DNA of 64,000 bases from Crocinitomix sp. (GCA_013138735.1 WTCE01000114.1:1-64000); one strand, 5' to 3'. Shown: positions 1-10,081, counted from the stretch's first letter. A program made the numbers and translations. The notes: a model not told the origin generated them from the sequence alone.

Positions 1-135
1 TAAAAGGAATGACGTTAATTTCTCGATAACAGTGTACTTTTCGTCACTTAGAACAATCCATAACTGTCATTCCCCTCATCAAGTTTGTTTCGTTTAATTT
101 ATATAAAAACAAACATAGGAGAACAGAGTCGCAAC

Positions 136-720
136 CTACTTTGGAAATCTAGCAGAACGAATAACCTTTTTAATCTGCTCTAAATGCCGCTCATTATGAA
201 AGGCCGTAAAAATAAAAGCATCCCCCATATTCAGCTTAACTACTGGCCTTAAAGACAAAGGACATTTTGTTTTACGTAAATTAATTGTAGCGCCTTCATG
301 CAGCACGTTGGTAAAGTCTTTCACATGCTCCAAATATTCTTCCACAACATTATCTAAAGAAAGAGATGTGTTAATGAGTGGGTTATATTCTTTTGTAGAC
401 TTTAGTTTACGTTTAACATTTTTCACTTTACCTAGCTTAACTGAACGAAATACAGCAATTCCTAATGGGCTGCTGGTAAAATGTTCAGTTGGTTCAGTAA
501 AACGTGTATTTGAAATCTTTCCTCTAAAAACAGGGATATAATAACGATAATAAGCATTGAGATGCGCTAAAACTTGCGCGACACTCCATGTTCTATCATT
601 GGGTTGCCAATTTAACTGCGCAGGCGTAAGTGCCGCAGTTTCATTCGAAACTTCATCAGCACAATGATCGACTACGCGCGTCAATTTTCTGATTAATAAG
701 GCAACCGGTACTCTTTTCAT
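136..720 (-). CDS. DinB-like four-helix-bundle protein
   Basis: 194 residues. The arrangement fits the DinB/YfiT superfamily of putative metal-dependent enzymes: a histidine in the second predicted helix (H53, in VLAHLNAYY) and an HxxxH pair near the C terminus (H175 and H179, in FHNERHLEQI) would form the usual three-His metal site. No signal peptide or membrane segment is seen, so it is presumably cytoplasmic. It stands alone, divergent from the large transporter gene to its right, with about 200 bases between the two starts. Members are usually 150-180 residues, so this one is slightly long. Substrate unknown; family assignment is from motif placement only. Confidence 0.75.
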   Translation of the reverse strand: MKRVPVALLIRKLTRVVDHCADEVSNETAALTPAQLNWQPNDRTWSVAQVLAHLNAYYRYYIPVFRGKISNTRFTEPTEHFTSSPLGIAVFRSVKLGKVKNVKRKLKSTKEYNPLINTSLSLDNVVEEYLEHVKDFTNVLHEGATINLRKTKCPLSLRPVVKLNMGDAFIFTAFHNERHLEQIKKVIRSARFPK

Positions 721-928
721 CTTGTTTTTTTAGTGTAAATAATTGCGCAAATCCTTGATTTTGAATCGAATTCTAAGCGCATATTACTATCCACGCTATA
801 AATATAGATATTAATCAAAAATAACCGTAATTTTAGTTTCTTTTTAAGAATAAAATAACATTTCTAGCGCTTTGACGTAACAGAATAGCTAGGGGTTGTT
901 TCATTTTAAATGAAGCAACGATAGAACT

Positions 929-3900
929 ATGGCTGAAAGTAAAAAATTCGGAACCTTTGGAGGAGTGTTTACACCTTCTATATTGACCATCCTTGGGGTG
1001 ATCATGTACTTGCGTATGGGCTGGGTTGTAGGAAATGGGGGCATCTGGCTCACATTAGGAGTCGTTCTTTTAGCGCATTTCATTTCAGTTGCTACAGGTT
1101 TAAGCATCTCATCCATTGCTACAGATAAAAAAGTTGGAGCAGGAGGCGTGTACTATGTGCTCTCTAGAAGTTTAGGTTTGCCAATTGGCGGAGCGCTTGG
1201 TATGACCTTATTTGTGGCCACCGCACTCAGTATAGCCCTTTACATGGTTGGTTTTGCCGAAATATTTAATGAATATATCGGATATGGTTATACATTAGAT
1301 AGTAATGGCGTAAAAATTATTGATGAAAGCATGAACCTGACCAACACATTCCGTGTGACAGGTAGTATAGGGCTTTTATTATTGACCATACTTGCATTCA
1401 TTAGTACATCCATTGCAATCAAATCGCAGTATATCATTTTAACTGCAATTGTGCTTTCCTTGTTTTCCATATTTTTAGGCACACCTGTTGAAGGAACTGC
1501 TGTTGCCAATGAAGTGGTGGGAGAAGTAGGGAACCAAGCTCCCCTAGAATTGGCAGGATTTGCCATTATTTTTGCCATATTTTTCCCCGCCGTAACTGGT
1601 TTTACTGCTGGGGTAGCTATGTCTGGTGATTTAAAAGATCCTAAAAGAGCAATACCAAGAGGAACCCTAGGCGCTATAGCGGTTGGTTTAGTGGTGTATT
1701 TAGGTTTGGCCTTATTCTTATATTATTCCATTGATCAGATCACTTTAATTACTGATCCAAAAGCAATATTCAATTTTGCATTGGTCCCAATTCTAGTATA
1801 CTTAGGAGTTTGGGGAGCAACGCTTTCCTCAGCTTTGGGCGGTATTTTAGGAGGTCCAAGAATTTTACAGGCTATGTCTGTAGATAAATTAACTCCTAAA
1901 ATTTTTGCAAAAGGTGTTGGACAAAATAATGAACCAAGAAATGCGCTAATTCTAACTGTAATCATTGCAGAGGGCGGAATTTTAATTGGAGATTTAAATG
2001 TCATTGCAGAGGTAGTTTCAATGTTTTACTTGGCTGCTTATGGATTTATAAACCTTTCCTTCTTTTTAGAGAGTTGGGCAAGTTCAGATTTTAAGCCAAC
2101 CTTTAAAGTCAGCAAGTGGTTTGGTTTATTAGGATTTATAGCCACGTTTATGATCATGTCGCAATTGAACTTTATTGCCATGATTGCGGCATTCATTATT
2201 ATTGGAGGTATTTATTTTTGGTTTTCGCGAAGGCAAGTAGCATTGGGTACAGGTGATATTTGGCAGTCCGTTTGGGCAACAATTGTGAAAAAAGGCTTAA
2301 AACGAATGGAAGCCGGCAAGGACCATAAACGGAATTGGAAGCCGAATACGCTTTTATTTAGTACCAATAGCAAACAACGCTCAAAAATGATTGAGTTTAG
2401 TAAGGCGGTTTCTGGTCAAGGGGGCATTATTACCAATTTTGACCTGCATGAAAATCCTGAAGCGCCAGTTTTATTTCCAAAAAGTAAAGAAACTGTTGAG
2501 GATGAGGAGTTGGAGAAATATGGCATTTTTGGGCGCAAATTAGAAGTTCAAAACATTTTTAAAGGCATTGAAAGTATTGCCTGTACCTTTGGTTTTTCTG
2601 GAGTTGAACCCAATACAGTTTTAATGGATTGGCCGGGACAAACCAAAGATCCTGTTTGGTTTAAGGACATGACCGAAAAATTAATCGCACTCGATTATAA
2701 TGTCCTTTACTTAGATTATGATGAGCGTTGGGGATTCCGTAAAAAAGAACAAATTGATTTATGGTGGAGAGGTGTTGGGAACAATGCCGAGTTAATGTTG
2801 TCGCTTGCGAAATTCATTACTAGTTCTCCCGATTGGTCACAAGCTAATATTCGTATTTTATTGGCTAACGATACCAATGTAGATTTTAAAGTTGTAGAAA
2901 ATAGAATTCGTACGGTTTTAGAACAGTTTAGAGTGAAGGCTGAAATTAAGGTGATTAATAATGAGTTGGATCGAAAGCCAATTTATGACTTAATGAAAAT
3001 GCATTCCAGCGAAGCCGATTTGGTTTTTGTTGGAATTCCTGAAATATTGCCTAATGAACGGGAAGAATTTGTTGCCCGCACCAATAATTTGGTAAGCGTT
3101 ATTGGAACAACGTTATTGGTTAAAGCATCTTCTCAGTTTGAAGAGACAGATTTAAAATTAGAGCAGATCTCGCTCACACACGAGCCGCTGCAGGTTGAAC
3201 AAATCGAATTAGTTGAATTAGTTCCAAGTGTAGATAATAGTTTACACGCCGCACTTGCTGACTTGGATGCACAGTTGGATGGATTAGTGACAACCCTAGT
3301 TCAAAAAGGAATTCAACCCATTGAAGATTATCACCACGCCATTTTTTCAAAGGTGACCAATCGCATGGATGACTATTTATTAGGAATTTCTGAGGAGCAT
3401 ACCGTAGAGGAAATCCAAGAGTCGCTGCAAAATGTATTGAATGAGGTTAAAGACTTTTACGCAGATGCCATAGAAAATCAATTGCCAGCTATTTTTGATG
3501 AATTCGATATTGAAACAAAAAAATATTTTGGTAGCAAAGAGTCTCTAATTACCTATTTACCGAAAAAAATTGTCGTTGATACGCTATTAACAGATGGTTT
3601 AAACCAATCTGAAGCCGTCAAACGAAAAATTCAATACCGCGATTCAGTTAGAAGAGTGTGGTATGGAAAAGGGATGAAAGATGATTTTTCTAGTCTCTTA
3701 GAATTTGGATATCAGAACTTGATCTTGTTGCACCAAAGCAAAAACATTTTGCATGATGTGGTTTGGAAATTATTAACCAATATTGATCAAGATGGAGTGA
3801 ATACAGAAGTAATTAACGCATGCAAAGATGAATTAGACAATGCACTCCAGCAAGTAGACGATAAAGCCTTGAATTTAGCTGCTAATTTATATAAAAGCTT

Positions 3901-6013
3901 CCGTAATAATGAGCGATTGGAACTAAATAAGTTGTCAGAGAGCTTATTGAAAAAACGTTATAATCAGGAATTATATGCGGCATACAATGGCTTGCCAAAT
4001 AAGGAGTTTCAAAGGGTACGTAAAGGCACAAAGTCATTTCCAACCTATTGGTATCGCAATTTAATTCTATTTACTTATCATCTAGAGGCAGATATTTATT
4101 TGATTGCCTACACCGCCAAAATTCAAAAATTAGCTGGAGAAATATCAAAACATGTTGTAGATAATTATTTGAATAAAATAACAGATAACATTGGTGGATT
4201 AGATGCGCAATTGGGTGATCTTTTAACGAAAATAGAAAACGGCGAAGAAAAGGAGATTTTAGGCAGTGCTATCCGTATTGAAGAGGAGCTCTTCTTTAAT
4301 TCAGAATTTGTTATTTCACACTTAATGTCAAGCATAAACGACATGAATAGTGGGGTTCCTGAGGAAATTGAATTAATGACAGCCAAGTCTATAAATGGAA
4401 TTCGTGAAGCACAGGGAGATCAAATTTTGACAGAGAAGATTGCCTTAAATGATATTACGGAATATATTGTTCGCACACATTTTGTTGATCCGCTCCATGA
4501 ACATATTCAAATTTTTTATGCCCAGTTAAAACGCATGACAGGGAAATTGATTACAACCACTATTTTAGTTCAAAAAGGAATAGATACCTATGCTGCAAAC
4601 GGTAAAATCAATCCATTAAAAGAAATTATTGAAGCCGCCAAAATTGATATTCAATCGGACAAGTCTGATTTTGATGCCGCAGAAAAAGGATTTGACTCTG
4701 AGGTGAAGGCCCGACAAGAAATGTTGCGTGTTGAACTGGATGTTAATCAAATTATTGAACAAGTAGAGACCTTGAGGCAATACGTGAAGCAGCAAAAACG
4801 TAGAAATGTCATTCTGGATAAATTCCATAAAGTCAATAAAAGTGCTTCCAAAAAAGTGGGCAACTTATTGGATTATTTGGCGAAAAAGCAACAAGATCTT
4901 TCTGCAACAGAGTACAAAGAAAAGTATACAGAATTGGTTAGCGAACAAGGCTTATTGGCTGAATTTGTTGAAAGCATTGGGCCACGAACTGAATTGCCAT
5001 TCTTTTACCAGCAGCTCTTTACCGGTACCCATTATTCAGACAGTAAAACAATTGAAAATCGCGGTCCAGAAATTAAGCGGATTACAAACGCCATTAGTCG
5101 CATTGATGAAGGTAAAACAGGAGCAATTGCAATTGTTGGCGCAGCTGGAAGCGGTAAAACGTATTTAGCAACACATATTTCTAGTCACGTTCTTTCTGGT
5201 AGCATTTATAAAATATTGCCGCCTGTTAACCGCACATGGACGAAGGAAGATTTGACAAAAGCACTACAACGTGCCACAGGTATTAATGAGCCATTGCAAA
5301 AGCTAATGAATAAACTACCTTCAAAATCGAGTATTATTTTTGAAGATGTTGAGCAGTGGTGGTTAAAAGCTGAAAATGGTGAGTTGATTATTAATGAGCT
5401 GGCAAAACTGATTAATAAATTCGGAGGCAAACATTATTTCGTAATTACGTCGAATATCCATTCTTATGGTTTAGTTTGTCAGTCAACCAATATTCAAAAT
5501 GCAATCATTGAATCAGTTGTTTTGGCGCCATTAAATGCCAATCAAATTAAAGATGCGATTTGGGCAAGACATCAAACAGGTGGCCTACATATCCGCTTGG
5601 ACAATGAAAAAGAGCAGCACATTTCAGTTAATAAATTAAATAAATATTTAAGCCGCTACCATGGCGTAAGCAAGGGTAATATTGGTTTAGCCTTGCAACA
5701 GTGGATTAATGCTATTGTGGAGAAGGATGATAATCATCTGGTAATTAAAAGTCCCACCTTGCATGAAGTGCCGTTTATAGGAAATGTAGAATGGACAAAC
5801 CTTATTTTTCAATTGTTTATTCATTACAATCTTTCGCGAGAAGAATTGTATAGAATTTATGGTGAAAGCAACAAAAATTGGATCAACCGTTTATTGCAAT
5901 CCATGAAAAATGCTGGATTAATTGAGCAAAATGAAAGAGGAGAATTCCTTTTAAATAAATTAACAAAACCTTATATAGAAAATTGGTTGAATGAAGTTGG
6001 ATTCATTAAATAA
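929..6013 (+). CDS. SLC12-type cation-chloride cotransporter fused to a P-loop ATPase
   Basis: 1694 residues, far longer than ordinary bacterial SLC12/APC transporters. Residues about 10-432 are a multi-helix transporter core opening with the Na-K-Cl cotransporter signature (GTFGGVFTPSILTILGVIMY). Residues about 470-740 resemble the cytoplasmic C-terminal domain of SLC12 proteins (for example SEADLVFVGIPEI near 695-707). Residues about 740-1370 are charged and mostly helical with no family I recognise. A P-loop NTPase follows: Walker A GAAGSGKT at 1404-1411 and Walker B-like IIFED at 1469-1473. The last 90 residues look like a winged helix. ATG start; the stop overlaps the next gene by 23 bases. 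Transport of Na/K/Cl is inferred from the family; the ATPase half could gate or sense. No frameshift is visible, so the fusion reads as genuine. Confidence 0.85.
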   Translation: MAESKKFGTFGGVFTPSILTILGVIMYLRMGWVVGNGGIWLTLGVVLLAHFISVATGLSISSIATDKKVGAGGVYYVLSRSLGLPIGGALGMTLFVATALSIALYMVGFAEIFNEYIGYGYTLDSNGVKIIDESMNLTNTFRVTGSIGLLLLTILAFISTSIAIKSQYIILTAIVLSLFSIFLGTPVEGTAVANEVVGEVGNQAPLELAGFAIIFAIFFPAVTGFTAGVAMSGDLKDPKRAIPRGTLGAIAVGLVVYLGLALFLYYSIDQITLITDPKAIFNFALVPILVYLGVWGATLSSALGGILGGPRILQAMSVDKLTPKIFAKGVGQNNEPRNALILTVIIAEGGILIGDLNVIAEVVSMFYLAAYGFINLSFFLESWASSDFKPTFKVSKWFGLLGFIATFMIMSQLNFIAMIAAFIIIGGIYFWFSRRQVALGTGDIWQSVWATIVKKGLKRMEAGKDHKRNWKPNTLLFSTNSKQRSKMIEFSKAVSGQGGIITNFDLHENPEAPVLFPKSKETVEDEELEKYGIFGRKLEVQNIFKGIESIACTFGFSGVEPNTVLMDWPGQTKDPVWFKDMTEKLIALDYNVLYLDYDERWGFRKKEQIDLWWRGVGNNAELMLSLAKFITSSPDWSQANIRILLANDTNVDFKVVENRIRTVLEQFRVKAEIKVINNELDRKPIYDLMKMHSSEADLVFVGIPEILPNEREEFVARTNNLVSVIGTTLLVKASSQFEETDLKLEQISLTHEPLQVEQIELVELVPSVDNSLHAALADLDAQLDGLVTTLVQKGIQPIEDYHHAIFSKVTNRMDDYLLGISEEHTVEEIQESLQNVLNEVKDFYADAIENQLPAIFDEFDIETKKYFGSKESLITYLPKKIVVDTLLTDGLNQSEAVKRKIQYRDSVRRVWYGKGMKDDFSSLLEFGYQNLILLHQSKNILHDVVWKLLTNIDQDGVNTEVINACKDELDNALQQVDDKALNLAANLYKSFRNNERLELNKLSESLLKKRYNQELYAAYNGLPNKEFQRVRKGTKSFPTYWYRNLILFTYHLEADIYLIAYTAKIQKLAGEISKHVVDNYLNKITDNIGGLDAQLGDLLTKIENGEEKEILGSAIRIEEELFFNSEFVISHLMSSINDMNSGVPEEIELMTAKSINGIREAQGDQILTEKIALNDITEYIVRTHFVDPLHEHIQIFYAQLKRMTGKLITTTILVQKGIDTYAANGKINPLKEIIEAAKIDIQSDKSDFDAAEKGFDSEVKARQEMLRVELDVNQIIEQVETLRQYVKQQKRRNVILDKFHKVNKSASKKVGNLLDYLAKKQQDLSATEYKEKYTELVSEQGLLAEFVESIGPRTELPFFYQQLFTGTHYSDSKTIENRGPEIKRITNAISRIDEGKTGAIAIVGAAGSGKTYLATHISSHVLSGSIYKILPPVNRTWTKEDLTKALQRATGINEPLQKLMNKLPSKSSIIFEDVEQWWLKAENGELIINELAKLINKFGGKHYFVITSNIHSYGLVCQSTNIQNAIIESVVLAPLNANQIKDAIWARHQTGGLHIRLDNEKEQHISVNKLNKYLSRYHGVSKGNIGLALQQWINAIVEKDDNHLVIKSPTLHEVPFIGNVEWTNLIFQLFIHYNLSREELYRIYGESNKNWINRLLQSMKNAGLIEQNERGEFLLNKLTKPYIENWLNEVGFIK

Positions 6014-6752
6014 TAGCTTAAACAATATTGTGCCAACATATGATGTGGATCAATGGGTGGATACAGGATTGGGCGTTAACATGGTAATTATTTTAATTAC
6101 TGTTGCTGGTGCGCTATTTGGTTTTTTCTATCTGCTTAAAAAATACATGCTGCCACTTTTAGATTCGAGTAAAGCCATTAAAAAGGCCAAGCTTTTAGCT
6201 TTTAGAATTGAGGTGGTAGTTTGGTTATTATTTGCACTCATTGCAATTACGCAATTTTTTACGGCCAGCATTTGGATTACGGCAGGTTTATTAGTGGTTA
6301 TTGGCTTAGTCGGGTTAAACTTTTGGCGCGATTTCTTTCCTGGATTATTACTCCGTGTTTCAAGCAAATTTAAAATCAATGATTTGGTTCGGATTCAAGG
6401 GCATTCAGGCACCTTAGAAAAATTAGGAATCACAAGCATTCACATCAAAACAGATGAAGAAGAATTAATCTACATCCCATACAGAAAGGTGACTACAGAC
6501 GTTTTTGTGAAACGACAGGCAAAAGGAAAATTAATGTCCTCTAAAATCATTTTACAAATTGGTGCAAAAGATCCCAATATGGTAGTTGATAGCGTGGCGG
6601 ATTGGATTCATCAATGTCCATGGGCAATTCCTCAATCCACAAATAATGCAGCCATTCATCCGGGTGGATTATTACATATAACAGTTTATGCAATAGACAG
6701 TATCTCATTGGGCAAGGTAGAACGCTTTATACAAGAAAAAGTGCGTGAATAG
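5991..6752 (+). CDS. MscS-like mechanosensitive channel family membrane protein
   Basis: 253 residues. Three hydrophobic segments (about 25-48, 65-86, 88-110) lead into a MscS beta-domain-like stretch (FFPGLLLRVSSKFKINDLV, then GHSGTLEKLG and YIPYRKV), where MscS proteins have their pore helix and beta domain. The C-terminal alpha/beta vestibule is shortened compared with classical MscS (about 280 residues). The ATG lies inside the 3' end of the transporter-ATPase gene (23-base overlap, different frame), so translation is probably coupled. The context suggests a channel partner for the SLC12-like protein in ion or volume control. Divergent from the other MscS gene at 59.6-60.5 kb. Confidence 0.75.
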   Translation: MKLDSLNNSLNNIVPTYDVDQWVDTGLGVNMVIILITVAGALFGFFYLLKKYMLPLLDSSKAIKKAKLLAFRIEVVVWLLFALIAITQFFTASIWITAGLLVVIGLVGLNFWRDFFPGLLLRVSSKFKINDLVRIQGHSGTLEKLGITSIHIKTDEEELIYIPYRKVTTDVFVKRQAKGKLMSSKIILQIGAKDPNMVVDSVADWIHQCPWAIPQSTNNAAIHPGGLLHITVYAIDSISLGKVERFIQEKVRE

Positions 6753-7116
6753 GAGGGCTATCGAATTTGAAATTGACTGCATACCTGCATAATCAATTGA
6801 ATTCAGGTTGTTGTAAGTCTTTTATAGCAAAGACCAATTTCATATTTAAAATTCTGAAATCAACATTCGTTAATCATCATTCGACATTCAAAAAGAGCGC
6901 GTGTTTGTTGCTTATTCAAAATTTGATAAACATTTGCTTAAAATGTGCTTGCAAGTAAGCGATTAAATGCGAATTATGGTTTAGTTTCCAACCTTGGCTA
7001 AGGATTAACACATCAAGCATTACCACAATCAAAATTTTATTTTTAATTTGTAAGCTAATAAGGGCATTCGCGTCTTTATTAAAAATTACAATCATACCCA
7101 ACAATAATTTAGTAGC
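6753..7116. other. Intergenic region, no gene seen
   Basis: 364 AT-rich bases between the MscS-like gene and the FAD oxidoreductase gene. Short open frames here lack any recognisable protein character. It contains loosely repetitive text around 6850-6895 (repeated CATTCG/ATCATTCGACATTC-type words) of a kind common between genes in this phylum. A promoter for the next operon must lie near 7050-7110 but I see no convincing TAnnTTTG box. Confidence 0.5.
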
Positions 7117-8448
7117 ATGGACAAAATTGTCATTATAGGAAATGGAATTTCTGGGGTTACCGCCGCTCGACACATTCGAAAGAATAGTGACAGTGAAATT
7201 TTAATCATTTCTGCAGAGACAGAGCACTTTTTTTCAAGAACGGCACTCATGTATGTTTATATGGGACATATGCGCTTCGAAGATATCAAGCCTTACGAAG
7301 ATTGGTTCTGGGAAAAAAACCGAATTGATTTAAAATTCGATCGTGTTGAAGACATTAAAACCGACACCAAACAGTTGGTGATGAAAAGTGGCGGATCAAT
7401 TAACTATGATAAATTAATTTTGGCGGTAGGTTCTAAACCGAACAAATTTGGTTGGCCCGGTCAAGATTTGGACGGCGTACAGGGACTCTATTCATTTCAA
7501 GATTTAGAAAGCATTGAGGCAAATTCGAAAAACGCCAAGCGAGCTGTAATTGTTGGTGGTGGATTAATTGGAGTAGAATTAGCTGAGATGATGCTCTCTA
7601 GAGGAATTGCTGTTACATTTTTAGTAAGAGAAAGTAAATTTTGGGGCAATGTACTGCCCGATCAAGAAGGTAAATTAATTTCAAGACATATTCAAAAACA
7701 TCATGTTGATTTGCGTTTTAACACAGAGTTAGACGAAATTATAGCAGATGAAAATGGACGTGCAAAGGCGATTAAAACAAAAGACGGCGAAATAATCGAA
7801 TGTCAAATTGTTGGATTAACCGCAGGTGTTTCTCCAAATGTTGCCTTTATAAAGAATACAAATATTGAAGTTGAACGAGGCATTAAAGTCAACGAGTTTT
7901 TTGAAACGAATATAAAAGATGTTTATGCCATTGGAGATTGCGCCCAATTTGACCAAGGCGTGAATGGCAGAAGAAATATTGAACAAGTTTGGTATACTGG
8001 TAGAATAATGGGAGAGACCATTGCGCAAACAGTAACCGGAAATCGATTGGCATACAATCCTGGACCTTGGTTCAATTCTGCCAAGTTTTTTGATATTGAA
8101 TATCAAACCTATGGTTGGGTTTTCGCTGAGAAGTTAGAAGGTGAGGCCGATTTTTATTGGGAACATCCAAAAGGAGAAATTTGCATTCACGTGGTTTGGG
8201 ATGAAGTAACAGGTTTGTTTAAAGGACTGAATGTCTTTGGAGTCCGCATGCGTCATGATTTATTTGACAAGTGGCTGAGAGACGGAGCAGGAGTGGATGA
8301 GGTCATGGCTAATTTAAGCACGGCTAATTTCGATCCAGAATTTTACAGCCACTATGAAAAAGCCATTGTTGCTCAATTTAATGCTGAAACAGGAAGAAAT
8401 GTGGAGTTGAAAGCGAAGAAGTGGTGGAGAAATTTAATAAGGAATTAA
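7117..8448 (+). CDS. FAD/NAD(P)-binding pyridine nucleotide-disulphide oxidoreductase family protein
   Basis: 443 residues. Two dinucleotide-binding folds are visible: an N-terminal FAD motif GNGISG (residues 8-13) and a second, NAD(P)-binding, GGGLIG (147-152), followed by the FAD-closing motif YAIGDCA near 270. This is the layout of NirB N-terminal, rubredoxin-reductase and NADH-oxidase-type flavoproteins. The C-terminal ~120 residues are longer than usual and unassigned. The downstream gene, four bases away, encodes a membrane iron-sulphur protein, which suggests that this flavoprotein passes electrons between NAD(P)H and that membrane module. No redox-active CxxxxC pair is seen, so it is not a classical disulphide reductase. 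Specific substrate unknown. Confidence 0.8.
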   Translation: MDKIVIIGNGISGVTAARHIRKNSDSEILIISAETEHFFSRTALMYVYMGHMRFEDIKPYEDWFWEKNRIDLKFDRVEDIKTDTKQLVMKSGGSINYDKLILAVGSKPNKFGWPGQDLDGVQGLYSFQDLESIEANSKNAKRAVIVGGGLIGVELAEMMLSRGIAVTFLVRESKFWGNVLPDQEGKLISRHIQKHHVDLRFNTELDEIIADENGRAKAIKTKDGEIIECQIVGLTAGVSPNVAFIKNTNIEVERGIKVNEFFETNIKDVYAIGDCAQFDQGVNGRRNIEQVWYTGRIMGETIAQTVTGNRLAYNPGPWFNSAKFFDIEYQTYGWVFAEKLEGEADFYWEHPKGEICIHVVWDEVTGLFKGLNVFGVRMRHDLFDKWLRDGAGVDEVMANLSTANFDPEFYSHYEKAIVAQFNAETGRNVELKAKKWWRNLIRN

Positions 8449-8452
8449 TTTT

Positions 8453-10048
8453 ATGAAGAATTTGAAATACACCGGAATGGTCATCTTCCTTATTGGGTTG
8501 GCTATTTTCACCACAACTCCCTTTCTCGGGAATGTAAAGATGACAGAAGCCGTCATGCTCGAAACGTTAGACGAGCAAAAATTGGGGAATCTAGAAGTTC
8601 AGCTCAGAGAGCAATTGCTTGATAAAGAATTTTCAAGTGCCTTCGCTTTTTCTAGAGCATTTATAGGCATTTACGAAGCTAAAAATGAAGAGTTAAAGGC
8701 CAATAAAGAATGGGGTCAGGTGATGCACACTAAATCAGCCTCAGTAGCTTTGGACCTTTCAAGAGCGTCCAATAATGGCATAGTAACGCAAAATAAATGG
8801 CTCTTCTTCTTTCTTACCTTTGGATTGGGAATTATAGGAGCCTTATTTTATATTATTGTCGATCTTAAATTAAAAGGACCTCCAGGAATTAAAAATGACG
8901 GTATATACCATGATACCGCAACCAATAGAGGTTGGATAGGCGTCTTAACTGCTGTTTGGTTAGTCACATTCTATATCGTCTTGTACTTCCATCCGTATAT
9001 CATGACGGATGCAATCAGTTTGACAGATCCGGTCAAAGGATTGTTTAAAGAAGGAGCAATGGCTTCGCAATGGTTTCTTTATGGCTTATTGTATTGCACT
9101 TCCATGCTTGTTATGGGAGTCCGCATGTACATTAAATATCGTCATAATAAATACCAAATCGTTCGAACAACAAGTGTCTTATTCTTCCAAGTGATTTTCG
9201 CTTTCTTATTGGTTGAAATTTTGCCATTATTTGGTTTGCCAGGTAGAGATTTGAAAAACGCAATGCCTTTAGATTATACTTTCCTTTATAAATATAATAT
9301 TCAGGAATTATTGGATGCAGGGCAATTTGGAATGTTCTTAATTATTTGGGGCTTTGTTTTGTCAATAATTGTAGTGCCAACATTGGTTTATTTCTATGGA
9401 AAACGCTGGTATTGCTCTTGGGTATGCGGATGTGGAGGCTTGGCTGAAACATTGGGCGATCCGTACAGACAATTGTCCAATAAGAAATTGTGGGCTTGGA
9501 AATTAGAGCGTTGGCTCGTTCATGGCGTTTTAGTTTTTGCGGCAATTTTAACCGTATTTGTAGGGATTCATACGTTTACATCCTTAGGCGGTGTAAACGA
9601 CGGAGAAGGCGTATCGACTATAATGGGGATTTCGGCATTTGATGTACGAGATTGGTACGGATTTATGGTCGGAGCTGTTTTTGCTGGCGTAATCGGAACA
9701 GGATTCTATCCACTTTTTGGAAACAGAACATGGTGTCGTTTTGGTTGTCCTTTGGCAGCATATATGGGCTTAGTTCAACGTTTTAAATCACGTTTCAGAA
9801 TTACAACCAATGGCGGACAATGTATTTCTTGCGGAAACTGTTCTACCTATTGCGAGCAAGGAATTGATGTTCGAGCCTATGCACAAAAAGGACAAAACAT
9901 TATTCGTTCATCCTGTGTTGGATGTGGCGTTTGTTCAGCAGTTTGCCCGCGTGGTGTATTAAAATTAGAAAACGGACCAGAAGCAGGACGTTTTGGAAAT
10001 GAAGGACCAATTGTTTTAGGAAATGATGGTTTTCAATTAAATCAATAG
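8453..10048 (+). CDS. Polytopic membrane 4Fe-4S protein (NapH/NosR/CcoG-like)
   Basis: 531 residues with a hydrophobic segment at the N terminus and several more (about 120-140, 160-180, 205-225, 240-260, 300-320, 360-385, 400-420). Two CX3C elements typical of NapH/NosR-type electron-transfer proteins are present (YCSWVC and WCRFGCP). The cytosolic C-terminal end carries two ferredoxin motifs, C457/460/463/467 (CISCGNCSTYC) and C488/491/494/498 (CVGCGVCSAVCP). It should move electrons between a soluble donor and the quinone pool or a periplasmic partner. It begins four bases after the FAD oxidoreductase stop, so the two form an operon. No nitrate, nitrous-oxide or cbb3 oxidase genes are nearby, so the physiological pathway is open. 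Confidence 0.8.
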   Translation: MKNLKYTGMVIFLIGLAIFTTTPFLGNVKMTEAVMLETLDEQKLGNLEVQLREQLLDKEFSSAFAFSRAFIGIYEAKNEELKANKEWGQVMHTKSASVALDLSRASNNGIVTQNKWLFFFLTFGLGIIGALFYIIVDLKLKGPPGIKNDGIYHDTATNRGWIGVLTAVWLVTFYIVLYFHPYIMTDAISLTDPVKGLFKEGAMASQWFLYGLLYCTSMLVMGVRMYIKYRHNKYQIVRTTSVLFFQVIFAFLLVEILPLFGLPGRDLKNAMPLDYTFLYKYNIQELLDAGQFGMFLIIWGFVLSIIVVPTLVYFYGKRWYCSWVCGCGGLAETLGDPYRQLSNKKLWAWKLERWLVHGVLVFAAILTVFVGIHTFTSLGGVNDGEGVSTIMGISAFDVRDWYGFMVGAVFAGVIGTGFYPLFGNRTWCRFGCPLAAYMGLVQRFKSRFRITTNGGQCISCGNCSTYCEQGIDVRAYAQKGQNIIRSSCVGCGVCSAVCPRGVLKLENGPEAGRFGNEGPIVLGNDGFQLNQ

Positions 10049-10081
10049 GTATATTTACCGGCATAAAACCACATTATTACC

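Noticed and set aside
4806-5168. 120-codon frame inside the transporter-ATPase gene
   Set aside because: Alternative frame within a long protein with consistent codon use; no features.
6767-6958. 63-codon frame between MscS-like and FAD genes
   Set aside because: Composition matches repetitive intergenic words; no signal, domain or coupling.
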